Shown: positions 1 to 11,631, numbered from the stretch's first letter. The stretch is 64,000 nucleotides of DNA from Macrobrachium rosenbergii (GCF_040412425.1 NC_089743.1:87113471-87177470); one strand, 5' to 3'. The notes: generated by a model not told the origin, from the letters alone. Made by a program: numbers and translations.

Positions 1-127
1 TTCACTATAAAGAACCAACCAATTACTTATTAGAACAGCTGCCTCAGCAGCATTCACTATAGAGTACCAACCAGTTACTTATTAGAACAGCTGCGTCAGT
101 CAGCATTCACTATAAAGAACCAATTAC
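1..127. repeat. Short tandem repeat, cut by the window edge
   Basis: A unit of roughly 55-60 bp beginning near CATTCACTATAAAGAACCAA and ending in an AGAACAGCTGC-CAGCAG stretch is present about two and a fraction times. The first copy is cut by the window edge, so the full array size cannot be seen. Confidence 0.7.
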
Positions 128-1050
128 ACACAGCGATGGAGATGCGTTCCTCCCCTTTTCTACCGGAATGATCTCATTTCTTTTATTCGCACGATATTAG
201 TTATTTTGCGTCTGCGCAAAAGAAGAAATAAGAAATATCCTCTTTGTACTTATTCCTTTAAACGATTTCGTTATTATTATCGTTGTTGATGATTAAGATG
301 TCCTTTCTAAAATGAAAAAGAGCCACTTTTTCGTGAAAGCTTCCACCAATTGCTATACTGTACGTCTGTAGACCTTTCATTTGGAGTTAACATAGTTATT
401 TTGATGGAAGGGAAGTTAGTTTTTTTTTTTGCGAGACTATTGCAAGGGAGACATGCAAGATTACTCTTGACTTATAGATTGTGGGTTCAAATATAACGTC
501 GAACATGGGAAAGAATCAGTGCACTACATTTTCGTTAAATTTGTCAATAGACCTATCCTGCTTAAATTTCTGGATGAAGCGTTATCTGCATTTTGAGCAT
601 ACAGTCTGAACACCATTTTGTACTAATCTATAAAAACAAAATGTGACGAGCATGGAAGAAAATTCAAAGGAAAAGAAAACGTGATATTAGGAACGTCTGT
701 TAACAACGTACTAACCAAAGCAAAACTCACCTCAGGTGAAGTAGAGGGTGGTTGTGTCTAACGTGCTCACGATGACGACTCCTCTTTGACTGTGGGTACG
801 CACCGTCGCGAAAGCTTTTTAACCTCTTCACTACAGGATATAACTTCGTCGCTACAGGATGTAACGTCACGTATAACAAAACAGGGTTTTACAATTTCAG
901 TATCTCACGGTATCTGATATATTTGTTACAAGAAGAGTATAGTTATGGTAGCTGTCACATCAAAGTTTTCGCAGGTTTAGAGAGATGGTTGTCAGTAGTC
1001 CCCTGTTCTGAACATTTATCAGTCTGAAAATGAGATGAAACAATAAGCAA
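128..1050. other. Stretch with no gene seen
   Basis: Only short ORFs and no recognisable repeat family. A small local duplication of an ACTACAGGAT-TAAC phrase lies near 830-866. Confidence 0.5.
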
Positions 1051-1052
1051 TG

Positions 1053-1395
<343 letters not shown>

Positions 1396-1785
1396 GTGTT
1401 GTTTGTTGTAATTTATTCACAAAAAAACAGTCCTAAAACATATATTGTTGGATGATGGTTGGTCTAGCGCCTTTCCTGCAAGGCAGTTGATATTCGAAAT
1501 CATTTCAGCTGTTGACAAAGTTAGCTTTTCTTTGATTTTCCCTCCACAACTGCCAAATCTGAAAAACCATCGATTTACAAGTCATGCTGTCACCATATGA
1601 AATATTCGTAAGTATAGCAAAAAAAAAAAAAAACTTGAAAAGAACAACAAATAAATCAAGAAAAATCAGTAACTGTATGAATAATTCCACACATAATTGT
1701 CGTGATAAGTAGAAACCGCAGAAGTGAAGGTGTATGGCTGATTTCTTTCTGTAACAATCCCATTACCTTCTGTTACTCCTTTCTA

Positions 1786-1857
1786 ATGAAAGTGGCCCTT
1801 GTGGGCTTGTTCAACATGAATAATGTTTAATCTTCTGAATAATAATAAATAATAATC
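1786..1857 (+). mobile_element. Retroelement 3' end with (AAT)n tail
   Basis: The segment GTGGCCCTTGTGGGCTTGTT, followed by CTTCTGAATAATAATAA, recurs at 14998-15058 and more weakly near 31205-31250. A conserved end followed by a short (AAT)n tail is typical of a non-LTR retroelement or SINE 3' end. It abuts the oppositely oriented element at 1858-2045. Confidence 0.6.
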
Positions 1858-2045
1858 TTCTTCTTCTTCTTCTTCTTCTTCTTCTTCTTTTAACGTGCCT
1901 CTTCCCATTTTTGTATGGGGTAAGCACGATGCCTTCTTTGAAGGACTTTGAAATTGGCGTTGGGGTAGACTGTAAGTCTCGATCGGCTGCCCTGCCTGAC
2001 ATCGCTTAGACCCCGGTAGCGAATGTGCAATGTATCGTACCAAAT
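1858..2045 (-). mobile_element. LINE-like 3' end with (AAG)n tail
   Basis: Read on the minus strand, a conserved segment with AAAGTCCTTCAAAG, GCATCGTGCTTACCCCATAC and GCACGTTAAAAG ends in (AAG)n. The same segment and tail occur on the plus strand at 55265-55446. This looks like the shared 3' end of a non-LTR retrotransposon family. The short ORFs inside it are not genes. Confidence 0.6.
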
Positions 2046-2417
2046 CACCAGCTCCCTTTTCTCCCAGCAGCGAGGAGAGTTGAGCGGTTAGGTCGACAGT
2101 TCGAGACGTGTAAGGTGTCTGTTATGTTTTTAGAAATAATAAATAATAATAATTATCAATAACTTTGGCCCATTCTGATCCTGCAGTTCAGTTGCCTGTT
2201 ACATCCTGTCTCGCTTTAGCTGTCCAGAGGCGACAGCTTGATCTGTATCCTGAAATTTAGATAAGTCAAATGTTACGGCCGTTATCTCCTCAGCTGGGCC
2301 ATCGTTAGCGCCTTCCGTCACAACGTCGAAAATCGTGAATCGTAAACTGCTTACGTTATCGCGTTGCTGGACATGACTACAGTTCTTGCGCAGTATGCGT
2401 AAGGGCCGAGATTAACT

Positions 2418-2420
<3 letters not shown>
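2046..2420. other. Stretch with no gene seen
   Basis: No ORF of note and no recognised repeat apart from a short AATAATAAT tract near 2138-2156. Confidence 0.4.
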
Positions 2421-2484
<64 letters not shown>

Positions 2485-2527
2485 ATTTCTACGATATTCC
2501 ATATTTTCTATTCCATTTTAACTCATC

Positions 2528-2604
<77 letters not shown>

Positions 2605-2833
2605 GTTCCTATGAATCTCCATATTTTCTATTCCATTTCAACTCATCTCTCTCTCTTTCTCTCGTCTATTTCTATGAATCTCCATATTTTCTATTCCACT
2701 TCAACTCATCTCTCTCTCTTTCTCTCTCTCTCTCTCTACGAATCTCCATATTTTCTATTCCATTTCAACTCATCTCTCTCTCTTTCTCTCGTCTATTTCT
2801 ATGAATCTCCATATTTTCTATTCCATTTCAACT

Positions 2834-2893
<60 letters not shown>

Positions 2894-2930
2894 GTATCTC
2901 CATATTTGCTATTCCATTTCAACTCATCCT

Positions 2931-2978
<48 letters not shown>

Positions 2979-3070
2979 GAATCCATATTTGCTATTCCAT
3001 TTCAACTCATCCTTCATCTCTCTCTCTTTCTCTCTCTCGTCTATTTCTACGAATCTCCATATTTTCTGTT
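2421..3070. repeat. Composite array of (CT)n tracts and a ~45-bp spacer
   Basis: A spacer containing CTCCATATTTTCTATTCCAT and TTCAACTCATC is repeated about eight times, each time separated by a CT tract of different length. The long plus-strand ORFs across it, rich in Ser/Leu, are products of this periodicity and not proteins. Confidence 0.9.
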
Positions 3071-3290
3071 CCTTTTCCTCTTATTTCCTTATTATATCTT
3101 TCTCTTTGCATATTTTTGTAAATAAAACAAGTTTAATTCTTAAATTCGGCGAAGGTGAATTTCTTAGAAATATCCATTTTTTCTTTATGTCCGAATTAAC
3201 TGTTGGTGAATCGAAGACCACAGTGGCTGAGACGCCAGTTTACAGAATTCAGTCAGTCTGTTGAGACACTGAAAAACAAATTCGTTCATT
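3071..3290. other. Stretch with no gene seen
   Basis: Unique-looking AT-rich sequence between the CT array and the SINE fragment. It carries only the tail of the array-derived ORF. Confidence 0.4.
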
Positions 3291-3404
3291 GCAGGCCAGA
3301 CTCCCTAAGGCCGTGCGCTGGGACCTATGAGGTCATTCAGCGCTGAAATGGATATTGAGAGTAAGAAGGTTGTGAGGTGTAACATTAGGAAAACCTCAAA
3401 GCAA
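3291..3404 (+). mobile_element. SINE fragment (family A)
   Basis: GCGCTGGGACCTATGAGGTC and the following CAGCGCTGAAATGG match the start of the longer copies at 12838-13105 (+) and 59990-60290 (-). The fragment breaks off where the hairpin-core repeat begins. Confidence 0.65.
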
Positions 3405-3758
3405 TCGAGTTTTCTGTATAGCGTATAATGCTGTATGAAACTCTCAGCCACGGCCCATGAAACTCTCAGCCGCGGCCCATGAAACCCTCAGCCACGGCCC
3501 GGTGGTGGCCTGTGTTATCGACACCTGCAGTGGTGCTAGACCCACAATCATGGTTAAATTTAACCTTAAATAAAATAAAAACTACTGAGGCTAGAGGGCT
3601 GCAATTTGGTACATTTGATGATTGGAGGGTGGATGATCAACTTACCAAACTGGAGCCCTCTAGCCTCAGTGGTTTTTAAGACCTGAGGGCGGACAGAAAA
3701 AAGTGCGGACGGACAGACAAATAGCCATCTCAATAGTTTTCGTTTACAGAACACTAAA
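3405..3758 (+). repeat. Hairpin-core interspersed repeat, copy 1
   Basis: It starts with an AATCGAGTTTTCTGTA motif, has two to three tandem GCCACGGCCCATGAAACTCT-like units, then an AT-rich linker, then a near-perfect hairpin whose arms (about 3580-3613 and 3641-3677) contain CTACTGAGGCTAGAGGGCTG and its complement. It ends in AGTTTTCGTTTACAGAACAC. Other copies are at 18845-19170 (-), 53230-53508 (+) and 54246-54418 (+, truncated). It has no coding capacity. The strong hairpin suggests a non-autonomous foldback or MITE-like element. Confidence 0.8.
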
Positions 3759-5350
3759 AGTGTTATAAATTTTTAGATGACAATACAAAAGATGATCGGT
3801 AAGACAGATGACGAGAGTCCCGCTATATACGAGTGTCTTTCACTATCCAACTTTTCAAAATAACTCAAAAGGTTTCAAAAGAACTGTTTGCTGCAGCGAC
3901 ACAGCGCAACAGCTGAGCCTCGATTGGAGGCAACGCTGAGATTTCTAGCAGCTGAGAGAGAGAGAGAAATGAACGGGAATTCGAACAGAAATTGAGTAAC
4001 AATAACAAACGATCTATGTGAGAGAGAGAGAGAGAGAGACGACAGACTGGAATTCGTATGAACCAATATTGCCAAAGGAACAGCTTCAGCTTTATCTTTT
4101 ATTTCTTAAAAACAGTAGACATTTCGGCAAACGACTTAAAAAAAAAAAACATGGCTGATCCAAGGCCGAATTAAACAGGAATACTTTTACGTGTTACGTC
4201 TTTCTTGCCTTGGTAGAAGTCATATGTCTAGGAAGAAGATCAGTCCAAAAATATTTGTCATTCAGTCGCAATCTTGAGATTACTGAAAACTATAAGAAAT
4301 ATGTATATTTGTACATATGTTTATACACAATTATAACCGTTCATTCATACTATAAACGCTTGCATGCAAGAAATATTCTGTGTATAAAACCAAAACTGAA
4401 TTTCATTGACAGGTAAAGCACCTACTTAGAGATATATAAATGGGGAAAATAATATAATGGAGTTTTTCAGCTCCTGTTTCTCCAGGGTCAGTATTTTTTT
4501 TTCAACAAAAAAAAAAAAACTCAGAGGAATATATAAAGGGAAAAAATATATTGGAGTTCTTAGTCTCTCTGCTTCTAGGGTTCTTCAGCTCTGTTTCTCC
4601 AGTCAGTTAAAACAAAAAAAATATCTTACTCTAATTTGGGTACAATGCTTTTGATCAGATGCAAATTAATTCCAAAAAATCACATGCTATATTTTGTATT
4701 TATATATTCAAATTGATAAGGCATTTGCTAACGTTAATTTGCTTATTTTTCTAAGATCCTGTTAACTAATCTATAGGCTTCGCTTGGCTTTGCTTTATTT
4801 ACTTGTATACTTTAAAAAGATCTATGATAATATAGTCTATTTTTTTTATTCTATGGGCCCTCCAGTACTAGCCTCAAATCACCGGGCACCGATTGGTGAT
4901 TTCGCCTAACACGGGCAAGGCAATTTCGCTGGTTTACACGTTATTGACATGCAGGCCCGCCTCGTCTAGACATGCCGTAACATTTAATCAAGACGACGCC
5001 ACTCACGTCCTTGATTTTAGGGAGATCTGGCCAAACCAAACTTTATCGTTCGAGTAATTTAAAGGAAAGACCTGGATTTTCTGCCTCAGTTTCCCTACTA
5101 ATGAAAAATGTACTATTTTTTTTTTAAGTATAGCAAGCCCATATCCTTTGATCCCCTCACCCTAGCCTCTTAAAATATATTTAAAATAGTGCCAATTTAA
5201 CTGGCATCATTAGATATTTGTCTTTCCAGTTACATATCCAACATTCTGCACTAACGCAACAAGTTTTGTTAAGAGATACACATGCAAGTCAAGCCATTGG
5301 AGAAATTATAGTATTTTCCGATCTGTTCACTCAAGACATTATTACTTAAT
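3759..5350. other. Gene-poor interval
   Basis: Contains a short (GA)n tract near 4019-4039 and poly-A runs near 4139 and 4507. No ORF here shows splice-compatible neighbours or composition typical of protein. Confidence 0.4.
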
Positions 5351-5352
5351 AA

Positions 5353-5540
5353 TGGCCTAGTCCACAGTAGTGGGCATGCCCGTCGGGCACTTCCAGCTCC
5401 TCGTATTTTCTCTTGCTTCCGAAGCAGTGTTACCAGACAATCGCATCGTTCTGGCTCCATACTCAATAGGTCAGTATAGTGGAACGGGTTACGGGAGCAG
5501 TGTTTGCCCGTCGGGCAGTGCCCGCCAGTGTGGACAGGGG
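5353..5540. mobile_element. Possible small MITE with inverted ends
   Basis: The left end CCTAGTCCACAGTAGTGGGC and the complement of the right end CCTGTCCACACTGGCGGGCA agree at most positions, and GCCCGTCGGGCA occurs inside both ends. Length is about 185 bp with no coding capacity. A target duplication was not convincing, so the call is tentative. Confidence 0.4.
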
Positions 5541-6137
5541 TTTAAAAAGACATTTTGCCTCAATTCTTGGGTGGGGGTGGATGACAAACTCTGTAGTTGG
5601 TTAATCCTAGAGGAATTTCAGCAGGTTCTTTTGCCATCAGGTCGATGGATTGCCACCCCCACCATTAAGTAATCTTTCATGTAAAAATATTCTGCTAGAA
5701 ATTAATGTACTAGTATATTGACTTGCCAGATCTCACACCTTGTTTTTCCCAACTCCAGAAATGAAATTCAACCAGACAGGTTTAATCATCTTCAAGCTTC
5801 CTACCTTAGAGATAAGGCTAATATCTTCACAAAATAATGCCTTAAGTACTTCTGGGTCCCCAGTTTTTTTTTATTTGTTAACATTTCCCCTGGAGTAAGA
5901 GTTTGTCCATGCAGATTTTTATACTAAAAAAAAACCACTACAAAAAACACCAAAGCATCATGAAACCAAATTAGTGCAAGCCAATTAGTGTAACCAGCTC
6001 AGTATAGATAGAAAAAAAAAACTTAATTTAAGACAAGTTTATTCTTCCGTATTTAAAATATTAAAAATAATTTAGCCCTTTATAAAATTGACATTTTTAG
6101 CACCAAATTCACGCAAGCTGTTTAGTTAGTAAAAAGG
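5541..6137. other. Intergenic AT-rich sequence downstream of gene 1
   Basis: No gene seen. A second AATAAA on the minus strand at about 6043-6038 could be an alternative distal polyadenylation signal for the gene ending at 6238. Confidence 0.4.
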
Positions 6138-6143
6138 TTTATT
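6138..6143 (-). terminator. Polyadenylation signal AATAAA
   Basis: AATAAA on the minus strand about 95 bases after the stop codon of the membrane-protein gene. It is the first canonical signal downstream of that stop. Confidence 0.6.
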
Positions 6144-6237
6144 GGCTGTCTGCTGTCTGCTAAGATTTAAGACCTAAGCTTTAAATAGTTAAAACTGAAC
6201 ACTAAAAAGCTTTTGCTCCAAATAAATAAGGGTTTTT

Positions 6238-9200
6238 TCACAAGTCAAAATATCTGTTAGGATTAACACCTGGAGGCAGCCTGTCCATCCTTAGGTTCTC
6301 CATGCTGTGTCGAGGCTGACGGTGGTCATTTGATTCTCTGTAACCAAACTGCATCTGACCCATTCTGTTGCCCGAATCTCCTTGGTAGTGTGGGGGAGGA
6401 ACCTCGCCCCAGTGAGGACCATAATGTTGATTCCCGTGGGCCATTTGGGGTTCCTGAATAAAAAGGTGGCCATCTCGTTTAAGTTCCCCATGCATTCCTT
6501 GTGAAAGATACTCCTCAAACTCCTTCATGGTTTCTGCAGGAGTATTTGGAGGTAATTGAGCCAAAGGAGCACTTTCGAGTGAAGAAATGTGACCAGGCTG
6601 ACTATTCCCATCAAGAGAAGACCACTCGTGTCCTACGTTCCTAAGAGGTTCCCCTGTAGCATATTCACCAGTATTATGACCTATACTCTCCTCTGGGAGA
6701 TCAACATGGTTGCCGACAATGACCGCTACTCTGTTGCCATTACCAGAAATCTGCTGGCTAGAATCTGCCCACTCTGATCCTTGATAAATTTCGTGAGCTT
6801 CGTGGCTGCCTATCTCAGGGTTGTCCAAATCTCCTGACAGTGAGTGAGGATTCGGGCCTGGCCCTGTGACAGCACGAACAAATCTCTGGAAAATTTGGAG
6901 ACGTAAGAAATGAGAATACTTCAGGTCAATATGTCAATATATAAAAAACTGCAACTGTTCAATGATGAAATCTCAGATTAAAAACTGACCAGTAAAAATT
7001 ACTGCACATTATAAATGAAGTGATTTGCCAAATGAAGTTATTTGCAGAGACTTACCTCCAAACTATTGTGTTCATGAGACTGGTCATCACAAGTGCCCGA
7101 AAGATTGCAGTCTATACTTTCGTCTACTGAAAATAGATAACCAACACCCCCATTAGATATTCAGCCAACACCCCCATTAGATATTCAGCCAACACCCCCA
7201 TTAGATATTCAACCAACACACCCATTAGATATTCAAACTAACACCCATTAGATATTCAACTAACACACCCAGTGGATATTCAACCAACACACCATTAGAT
7301 ATTCAACCAACACACCCATTAGATATTCAACCAACACACCCATTAGATATTCAACCAACACACCCATTAGATATTCAACCAACACACCCATTAGATATTC
7401 AACCAACACACCCATTAGATATTCAACCAACACACCCATTAGATATTCAGCCAACACCCCCATTAGATATTCAGCCAACACACCCATTAGATATTCAGCC
7501 AACAGACCCATTAGATATTCAGCCAACACACCCATTAGATATTCAGCCAACACACCCATTAGATATTCAGCCAACACACCCATTAGATATTCAGCCAACA
7601 CACCCATTAGATATTCACTTAAATAAAACTTAAGTTGAATTCTTAATACAACCCTCAGCTGAAAACTAAGGCCAATGTACTCTTAAGATGACCTAAAGCC
7701 TCACAAATTATACATACCAATCGAGGTCCGGAGAAGATACAAGCACATAGCCAAGGACAACAGTGTAACTGTTAGCAGTGCTTTACATTTAAGGGGAAGC
7801 CTCTTCAGCGAGTAACGTCCAGGTATCCTCGGGACAGACATCGGCCTGAACACTCCTGGTGAACTACTAGTCAAGACCTAAAAAGGAGCGATATTAATTT
7901 AACTATTGGTCTAGATTTATGAACTTCGTAAGATTACACGAAGTGGGGCCACTTGACGCAACCAAGGTAGTGTCAACCACTCTTATGGGCCACAGTGTTC
8001 ATATGAGCACCTTCCTGAAATTTAGATTAGTGTGCAGAGTATTTTTGAAGATTTTCTTCAACTGTTCACCTATGGACCCCTAATATGGCACAACTGGGAT
8101 GTCTCGTACCTCAAGTTCCATCATTTACAACTGTGGCTTCATGTTTTGATACTTAAACAATGCGAGCTTTCCCTTGTAAGGGATATGGTCCACCACTTTA
8201 ATAATCTTCCCCTTTCAAAGGGATTCTATAATTAACTTTATATCAAGACCAGATCTAATAGTACTGGAGAAATTTTGGCCGTCTTAAAAGTTTGGCTATA
8301 TCAATTTTTTTTTCCAAGCCCTCTGCTTTCACTACGTTCCTGGTTCAAGCTTAAAATTATATTGGAATTGTGCATGAAAAGCCTCGCTTAAATTATTGCA
8401 TGACAAATAGTCTGTTGAACACTTGCCTGTATAGGAGAATCATAGTTGAACTGTGTTGAAAACGCCATCCTTGGACTGACAAAACATGGTGTTGCTGGAC
8501 CTCTCTGGCTGTTGGGGTTGAAAAATGAAACATTGAAATTCAGGTCTTGGAAGTTTCTTTAGCTTCCAAAACAATTCTCCAAATAAAACTTGAAATAAAC
8601 TACTTTTTAAAGGTTGAGAAATTCCAGAACATTGTTCATATTGTTAAATATAACAACTCCATTTTATCTTAGAATTTCAGCACACCAGTGATTTACTTTC
8701 ACTAAACTTACTAGTCTCAAATTAAGCCAAAATCAATGTTTATTTAATTTTTGTAACCTGGAACATACCTGTAAAAGTTGCTAACTGGAGAAAGTTCAAG
8801 GACTCCTGTTGAAGCACTTCGTGGCCTCCACTTGTCATTTGTTGACAAGTATGACATACTCTGCACAAGGAAAATCATAAACATGATTTAGTGCAAAAAA
8901 TATTCATTTTAACCACCATCACAATTTTTCACAATTTACAGAAGCTTCTAGCTATGATATCAGAAAATATTTAAATAATCCTTGATGCTGTGATACCCTG
9001 CATGATACTCTACAGCTGCAAGGATGCTTCAGTTAAACAAGCTTGTCGTCAAGGTCCTACTTGAACGTCAGAAGGTGAAAACGCTATTACTATTCACATC
9101 TGATGATGCACAGGTCAACAGTTAAATTACAATTATATATTAAGCAGTTTTGTACATAGTATCCTAATTTAAAGGAAATATATTGCCATTTGTTTTTTGG

Positions 9201-9513
9201 TTTAAAAATTATAAATTAAAAAAATTAATTATTAAAGATATTCCTTACTAAAATACTCATTCTTTGGTATGATTTCATTAAACAACTCCAGTGTTAGGAT
9301 ATTTCAGATGGATTCCAAAGGAAAATTCACGACACTGGGGCATCACACTAGTAATTACAGCAAACTTCTCGCACCAACTCAAGGGTAAATTTAACGCACC
9401 AGACCGAAACTGGTTTGAAGCAACAGTACAAAGAAAAACCAAGAACAAAGGAACACCAAGAAGCGTACAGTACTCACCCTCCTCCTCTCCTGCGTGTCGT
9501 AACCGCCAAACAT
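6238..9513 (-). CDS. Predicted type II single-pass membrane protein, six exons, family unknown
   Basis: Proposed exons on the minus strand: 9513-9478, 8860-8769, 8508-8427, 7877-7718, 7126-7056 and 6885-6238. The reading frame stays open across all five junctions and totals 1089 nt (362 residues plus stop). Four introns are GT-AG with good pyrimidine tracts. The intron after 8427 uses a GC donor (CAG|GCAAGT). The start MFGGYDTQE lies in a good context (AAAGATG). Residues 1-94 are Ser/Pro/Arg-rich. K95, R96, K100 and K102 precede a hydrophobic segment at about 103-119, so by the positive-inside rule the N terminus is cytosolic and the C-terminal part is lumenal or outside. Just beyond lie C130 and C136 with a possible N-glycosylation site at N131. 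The last 215 residues are hydrophilic, acidic then His/Pro-rich, ending NPNRYFDL. I recognise no family. Frame continuity is strong evidence that it is real. The 5' end is least sure, and a later Met (M14 or M83) could be the start. Confidence 0.82.
7141..7617. repeat. Intronic 24-bp minisatellite, about 20 copies
   Basis: The unit is CCAACACACCCATTAGATAT plus TCAG, with variants. It lies wholly in the intron between exons 4 and 5 of the membrane-protein gene and stops about 14 bases before the exon 5 boundary. Because 24 is a multiple of three, the minus strand shows a repeating open frame (MGVLAEYL), which is an artefact. Confidence 0.95.
8425..8426 (-). other. GC splice donor (GC-AG intron)
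   Basis: Exon 3 of the membrane-protein gene ends in CTATACAG and the intron begins GCAAGT. No nearby GT keeps the frame, and the GC choice joins in phase to the next exon. GC donors with an otherwise perfect consensus are the main known minor class of U2 introns. Confidence 0.7.
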
Positions 9514-11100
9514 CTTTACCTGAATTAAAGTTATAGGTTGTTAACGCTTTGTTAAATAAATTCCTACTTTTAGGCTCCCCTTCGACTGCTACTACCTCAA
9601 GTAATTTATTAAAAATATTGACCCTAAGATTGCTAAAGTTAAAATAAAACTTTCGGGAAAGTTCAACGTTAGTGTCAAAAAAAAAATTAACCCATTTGGG
9701 CACTTCAAAATAAATATGTACACCGTCAAAAACCCTAAAAAGGTAATTTTTCTTAATTTTAGTTCCCATTACTTCTCAATCCATAGTAATGCATACTAAT
9801 TTGGTTGGGGGCGGCGAAGGGCGACTGACTAGCGAAACCTTTACAGAAGGGCTAGAGCAATTTAAAGTCGAGGTACTTTGAGATGAATCTCCACAGCATT
9901 TTAATAAATTTTACTGGTTTAATTTCACTGGCCCATGTCAGCTTCGCGCTGAAAAGTCAGATTGTAACACTACACACGCCCGATAAATGTTGAAAGACAA
10001 AATGCGGAGTCAAATCACACAAACCCGAGGGATTTTCCACAGCTTAACACAGAATTACAGCTTCACAGCAGCGAAAATTAAATACATTTTCCACTTATCA
10101 AAACGTTTGGACGAAAGTTCACCTGTCAAAGTTTTGAGACAATCTAACCAATTGTATTAACTCCATTTTCTAAAAATGTTCTAATCTGAATTACTTTTTA
10201 AAACAAATTAAAACTCCGAAAAAACTTAGTAACTTTGCATTTTAGACAATTCCACTATAGGAAAATTTTGTTGAGGATCAAAGATCGATCATCTGCTAGA
10301 GAAAGTAAATTTTTAGGAAAATTTTGTCGAGACCAAAGATCCGCAAGTAAATCCATAAGTACACGCACACATATGATTAAATCAAATCAAAGGGGTTAAA
10401 GTGTCTCAAAACTTCAGAAGACATGTTTTACGCTCAAAATTTAGTCAAAACCAGGTCAGGGAAATAATCGAAGCCGCACAGACTTAAAATACAATATTAC
10501 TATATACCTCGGGGCCGTTTCAAAAATATTAGTAGTCCAATCTCAGGGGTAAACATCGAAAGGAAAGGTCACATCCCCGCAGATCTTTTGGCACCTACAT
10601 CGCCCACACTCAACGAAAAGGACACACGGCGTTGTATTTTGATTACATAAATCAAGGTCACTCACCGACACAAACGTTGAGCGTGCGAATGAAGAGAATT
10701 CCAAAATGTAGAACCATGCAAATCATAGAAGCACTTAAGTTCCAGATAACAAGCGGCACGAGAGAGTACACCACAGGTAACAGATCGACTGAAATTCATA
10801 CCAAAGTAAATAAAACGGGACTGACAAGGACACTAGAAAATACAGAGAAGACCCTTACACTAGATATTGGCTTTGGCGTCCTTGGTTGTGACGTCATCAA
10901 CCCAAAGTCACGAAATTCAAAATTTGCTAGAGAAGTAAACCGCTGGAAGCGAAAATACACGTGATGCAAATTGTAGATTTATGGAGCGAAGATGTGATAG
11001 ATATATTATTAAAAAAAAGAATCTTTGAATAAGCTAAACTGAACCATTCAATAAATTTCCCCCTTTTTTTTTTTGAAAATGTGAAAACAGGCACTAAAGA
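9514..11100. other. Region upstream of gene 1, no separate gene seen
   Basis: Should hold the 5' untranslated exon and promoter of the membrane-protein gene, but I could not place them. An AG acceptor at 9521-9520, six bases before the proposed ATG, suggests an upstream non-coding exon. A TGACGTCA element lies near 10889. ORFs at 9769-9278 (-) and 10632-10964 (+) have no supporting features. Confidence 0.4.
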
Positions 11101-11112
11101 CCCGCAAGTAGG

Positions 11113-11118
<6 letters not shown>

Positions 11119-11149
<31 letters not shown>

Positions 11150-11209
11150 TGCACACACACATGTATTCAATCCATCCCGTCTTATTGAATGCTAACACGA
11201 TTAATGTGA

Positions 11210-11259
<50 letters not shown>

Positions 11260-11275
11260 TATATACATATTATAA

Positions 11276-11336
<61 letters not shown>
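11119..11336. repeat. (AC)n and two (TA)n microsatellites
   Basis: A CA tract at about 11116-11147 is followed by TA tracts at about 11215-11254 and 11280-11336. Confidence 0.95.
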
Positions 11337-11337
<1 letters not shown>

Positions 11338-11339
<2 letters not shown>

Positions 11340-11475
11340 CTAACAAGGACCTCATCCAAACTGGATGGGATCTAATGGAGTATTTTTTTTTCAGAAAAGT
11401 TAAAAGCTTTTAACTTTTTTCTGAATAAATACTCCATTAGATACCATCAAGTTATATAGGTCCTGTTAGCAATTC
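11338..11475. repeat. Foldback between two (TA)n tracts
   Basis: ATCTAATGGAGTATTTTTTT on the left is the complement of AAATACTCCATTAGAT on the right. The centre is GTTAAAAGCTTTTAAC. The arms continue outward with imperfect TAACAAGGACCT / AGGTCCTGTTA. (TA)n tracts flank both sides. A related tail with GATACCATC occurs near 37730 and a weaker one near 44840. Confidence 0.75.
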
Positions 11476-11511
11476 TACTAATGCAGAACAATTGTGTGTG
11501 ATAAAGCTAAT

Positions 11512-11631
<120 letters not shown>

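Noticed and set aside
7260..7607. 115-codon ORF encoding repeated MGVLAEYL
   Set aside because: It is the 24-bp intronic minisatellite read in one frame. It lies between two exons of a well-supported gene.
9278..9769. 163-codon minus-strand ORF overlapping exon 1 of the membrane-protein gene
   Set aside because: It is in a different frame from the exon that joins in phase to five further exons, and it has no recognisable features.
10632..10964. 110-codon plus-strand ORF upstream of gene 1
   Set aside because: Composition is unremarkable, no splice partners were found, and no motif is visible.
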